Shown piece after piece: positions 13,426-16,358 of a stretch of DNA of 16,358 nt. The stretch is from an uncultured Clostridia bacterium (GTDB lineage: Bacteria; Bacillota; Clostridia; TANB77; CAG-508). The notes below the pieces were generated by a model. That model had not been told where the DNA came from and made no database searches. It saw nothing but the letters and a program-made list of their open reading frames with translations. The translations under genes were made by a program, and so were the position numbers. The stretch is taken from NCBI GenBank assembly GCA_934122385.1, contig CAKOWP010000029.1:1-16358 (forward strand), in the 5' to 3' direction. Numbering within the stretch: the first letter of the stretch is position 1; each line of letters starts with the position of its first letter.

Positions 13426-16212
13426 TTGAAAAAACTAGTATTGATAGACGGAAATAGTATAATGAATAGAGCATTTTATGGAATAATGGGTAGCAAAGCA
13501 TTGACAACAAAAGATGGAAAATACACAAATGCTATTTATGGATTTTTAGCAATTTTATTTAAATTGTTAGAAGATGAAAAGCCTGATTATATAGGCGTAA
13601 CATTTGATTTAAAGGCTCCAACTGCAAGACACAAAATGTATGAAGGGTATAAAGCAAATAGAAAAGGGATGCCAACAGAACTTGCAGAGCAAATGCCAAT
13701 TATAAAAGATGTTCTAAGAGCTATGAATATTGATATAATTGAAAAAGAAGGTTATGAAGGTGATGATGTAATTGGAACACTTTCTAGATATGGGGAGCAA
13801 AAAGGTCTTGAGGTTGTAATACTTTCAGGAGATAGAGATACATTCCAATTAGCAACAGATAATGTAAGAATAAACATTCCTAGAACAAAAGGTGGAAAAA
13901 CTGAAACAGAAATATTCAATAGAGAGAAAGTAAAAGAGGTCTATGGAATTGAGCCAAAGCAATTAATAGAAGTTAAAGGTTTGCAAGGTGATACATCTGA
14001 TAATATTCCTGGAGTACCTGGAATAGGTGAAAAAACAGCACTTTCTTTAGTTCAAAAGTATGAAACAATTGATAATTTGTATAAAAAATTAGAATCTGGA
14101 GAAGCAGATGTAAAAGGAAAACAAAAAGAAAAACTAGAGCAAAATAAAGATTTAGCATATCTTTCAAGAACATTAGGAGAGATTAATACTAAAGTTCCTA
14201 TTGAAGATACTTTGGAAGAATTAAAACTTGAAGAATGGGACAAACCAAAGGTTTTGGAACTATTTAAAGAGTTGAATTTTAAAAGATATATAGATAGATT
14301 TAATTTGCAAAATGAAGCCGGAAACGGAGATAATTCTGGTGAAGAAGAAAGTGTAGAAAATCAATATAAGGTAGTAGAAAAATCAATAGAAGAAATAAAA
14401 TCAATTATAGAAAAACAAGGAAAAATGATTTTTTATATGGAAACTGAAAAAGATAATGACGAAGATAAAATTATAAAGGAAAAAATAACAGGAATTTCAA
14501 TTTTCAATTCTTCTGAAAATGAAGCATATTATATAGATATAAAAAATGGTGAAAAAATTCAAGAATTAAAAGAAATTTTTGAAAATGATAAAATACTAAA
14601 AATTGGTATAGATTTGGGAAGAGTTTATATACTATTAAGACAAGAGGGAATAGACTTTAAGGGGATAAATTATGATGTAAGTATTGCTGCATACATTTTA
14701 AACCCAACAAATAACAAACTAAAATTAAATGATTTGGCAGAACAATATTTGGAAATAGATGTTAATGAAATTTTAGGAGATTCAAAATCATCAAAAGTAG
14801 AACAAATCAATTTATTTGATGCAATGCAAGGTGCGGGACTATCTGGTTCAAATGAAGAAAAGTCAGAAGAAGAAAAAATAAAAGAAGAACAGGAAAAGGC
14901 TCAAAAAGTTGAAGAAAAAAAATGTACATTATATGCATATGTAATTTATAAGTTACAAGAAATCACAATGAAAAAACTGGAAGAAATAAATGCAGTAGAT
15001 TTATTTAATAATATAGATATGCCAACAGTAACAGTTCTTGCAAATATGCAATGGAATGGTATGTATGCAGATTTAGAGGAACTTAATAAATTTGGAAATC
15101 AATTAAAAGAACAACTAGAAGTAAAAACAAAAATGATATATGAAATGGCTGGAGAAGAATTTAATATAAACTCAACAAAACAATTAGGTGAAATATTATT
15201 TGAAAAAATGAAATTGCCAGTTGTAAAGAAAACAAAAAGTGGATATTCAACAGATGTAGATGTATTAGAAAAATTAAAATCGGAAGACCCAATAATATCA
15301 GAAATATTAGATTATAGACAATTAATGAAATTAAACTCAACATATGTTGAGGGGCTAAAGCCATATATCAACCCAAAAACAAAAAGAATACACTCATTTT
15401 TTCATCAAACAATAACAGCAACAGGAAGAATAAGTTCAACAGAACCAAACTTGCAAAACATCCCAACAAGATTTGAGTTAGGAAAACAAGTTAGAAAAAT
15501 ATTTAAACCAGAACAAGGGAAAGTTTACATTGATGCCGATTATTCACAAATCGAATTAAGAGTGTTGGCACATATGTCAGAAGACACACATATGGTTCAA
15601 GCTTTCAAAGATGGAGAAGACATTCACAGACAAGCAGCATCAAAGGTATTTAAAACACCGATGGAAGAAGTAACAAAAGAACAAAGAAGTAATGCAAAAG
15701 CAGTAAACTTCGGAATTGTTTATGGAATAAGTGATTTTGGACTAGGAGAGCAACTAGGAATATCAAGAAAAATAGCAAAACAATATATAGAAGAATATTT
15801 GCAAGAATATGCTGGAATAAAGAACTTTATGGATGATATGAAAGAAAAAGCAAAAGAAACTGGATATGTAGAAACACTATTTAATAGAAGAAGATATATT
15901 CCAGAATTAAAATCAAATAATTATATGGTAAGACAATTTGGAGAAAGAGCTGCAATGAACACACCAATACAAGGAACAGCAGCAGACATTATGAAAATTG
16001 CTATGATAAATGTGTATAAAAAGTTGATAGAAGAAAAATTAGATGCTAAAATAGTTTTACAGGTTCATGATGAAATGATGATAGAAGCACCTTTAGCAGA
16101 AGCAGAAAAAGTGAAAGAAATTGTTAAAACAGAAATGGAAAGTGCAATAAAACTTAATGTGCCATTAATTGCGGAAGTTTCTGAAGCAGAAAATTGGTAC
16201 GAATGTAAATGA
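13426..16212 (+). CDS. polA: DNA polymerase I (PolA), proofreading-defective type
   Basis: The 928-aa enzyme fills repair gaps and removes RNA primers during lagging-strand synthesis. Residues 1 to about 290 form the 5'-3' exonuclease: VLIDGNSIMNRAFYG, YEGDDVIG, SGDRDTFQLA, GDTSDNIPGVPGIGEKTA. The 3'-5' exonuclease domain is present but degenerate: METE at 338-341 at the DxE position, GIDLGRV where the second Asp is expected, and no final YxxxD. This matches the inactive domain common in Bacillota. A charged low-complexity insertion occupies about 453-500. The polymerase domain is intact: motif A DADYSQIELR from 703, the O-helix R754-K758-F762-Y766, and motif C HDE at 881-883. It starts at TTG 13426 with AGGAGG (13412-13417) 8 nt upstream; no earlier in-frame ATG fits. 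It ends in TGA, showing the standard bacterial code. Confidence 0.97.
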   Translation: MKKLVLIDGNSIMNRAFYGIMGSKALTTKDGKYTNAIYGFLAILFKLLEDEKPDYIGVTFDLKAPTARHKMYEGYKANRKGMPTELAEQMPIIKDVLRAMNIDIIEKEGYEGDDVIGTLSRYGEQKGLEVVILSGDRDTFQLATDNVRINIPRTKGGKTETEIFNREKVKEVYGIEPKQLIEVKGLQGDTSDNIPGVPGIGEKTALSLVQKYETIDNLYKKLESGEADVKGKQKEKLEQNKDLAYLSRTLGEINTKVPIEDTLEELKLEEWDKPKVLELFKELNFKRYIDRFNLQNEAGNGDNSGEEESVENQYKVVEKSIEEIKSIIEKQGKMIFYMETEKDNDEDKIIKEKITGISIFNSSENEAYYIDIKNGEKIQELKEIFENDKILKIGIDLGRVYILLRQEGIDFKGINYDVSIAAYILNPTNNKLKLNDLAEQYLEIDVNEILGDSKSSKVEQINLFDAMQGAGLSGSNEEKSEEEKIKEEQEKAQKVEEKKCTLYAYVIYKLQEITMKKLEEINAVDLFNNIDMPTVTVLANMQWNGMYADLEELNKFGNQLKEQLEVKTKMIYEMAGEEFNINSTKQLGEILFEKMKLPVVKKTKSGYSTDVDVLEKLKSEDPIISEILDYRQLMKLNSTYVEGLKPYINPKTKRIHSFFHQTITATGRISSTEPNLQNIPTRFELGKQVRKIFKPEQGKVYIDADYSQIELRVLAHMSEDTHMVQAFKDGEDIHRQAASKVFKTPMEEVTKEQRSNAKAVNFGIVYGISDFGLGEQLGISRKIAKQYIEEYLQEYAGIKNFMDDMKEKAKETGYVETLFNRRRYIPELKSNNYMVRQFGERAAMNTPIQGTAADIMKIAMINVYKKLIEEKLDAKIVLQVHDEMMIEAPLAEAEKVKEIVKTEMESAIKLNVPLIAEVSEAENWYECK

Positions 16213-16216
16213 TTTT

Positions 16217-16358
16217 TGACCATCGGGTTCGACCATTGGGGACGTTCTGGATTTGGTTTTCGACCATTGGGGACGTTCTTAAATTGGTTGAATTAATGAA
16301 AGAATGTTTTTAGATACTAAATTATTTCAACCAATTTAAGAACGTCCCCAATGGTCGA
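16217..16358. repeat. GGGGACGTTC repeat cluster after polA (runs to window end)
   Basis: TCGACCATTGGGGACGTTCT occurs at 16229-16248 and 16260-16279. A third, inverted copy ends the window. Arms 16260-16292 and 16326-16358 are a perfect 33-bp inverted repeat around a 33-nt spacer. A partial copy, GACCATCGGG, is at 16217-16226, 4 nt after the polA stop. The arrangement, two direct copies and one inverted, mirrors 2995-3123. The right end may continue past the window. Confidence 0.85.

Overview
The window is very AT-rich. It carries Gram-positive style ribosome-binding sites (GGAGG or AGGAG), sigma-A type promoter sequence, TTG and ATG starts, and TAA, TAG and TGA all used as stops. DnaK, DnaJ, RuvB, QueH and a Pol I lacking proofreading residues fit a low-GC Bacillota, most likely a Clostridia lineage, possibly an uncultured gut one. 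The species cannot be named from this sequence.

Layout. Positions 1-1718 hold the end of dnaK and all of dnaJ, closed by a bidirectional terminator that also ends a small reverse-strand XRE-type regulator (1796-2011). The gene-poor stretch 2012-2517 holds a perfect palindrome that may be the regulator's operator, a 234-bp non-autonomous inverted-repeat element flanked by a target-site duplication, and a good promoter. From 2518 on, every gene is on the + strand: a PssD/PssE-type split glycosyltransferase (Alg14-like plus Alg13-like), ruvB, then a run of large multi-membrane GT-C-like proteins. These are a DUF6020-like protein, a frameshifted GT39-like protein, and three glucosyltransferase (GtrII/Glucos_trans_II-like) proteins, with queH between the first two of the three. 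The window ends with polA.

Function. The glycosyltransferases look like a cell-surface glycan assembly or decoration set. PssD/PssE would act on the cytoplasmic side, and the GT-C enzymes would use undecaprenyl-phosphate-linked sugars on the outer face. Housekeeping genes (ruvB, queH, polA) are interleaved and probably share transcripts with it. One of the five GT-C genes is broken by a single frameshift.

Repeats. Four intergenic junctions carry palindromic sequences with a shared GGGACG(G)TTC-like core. Each begins within about 12 nt of the upstream stop codon, and several run up to the next gene's Shine-Dalgarno. With the MITE-like element at 2177-2410 they are the least explained content of the window. 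I see no CRISPR array, tRNA, rRNA, complete transposase or defence system.
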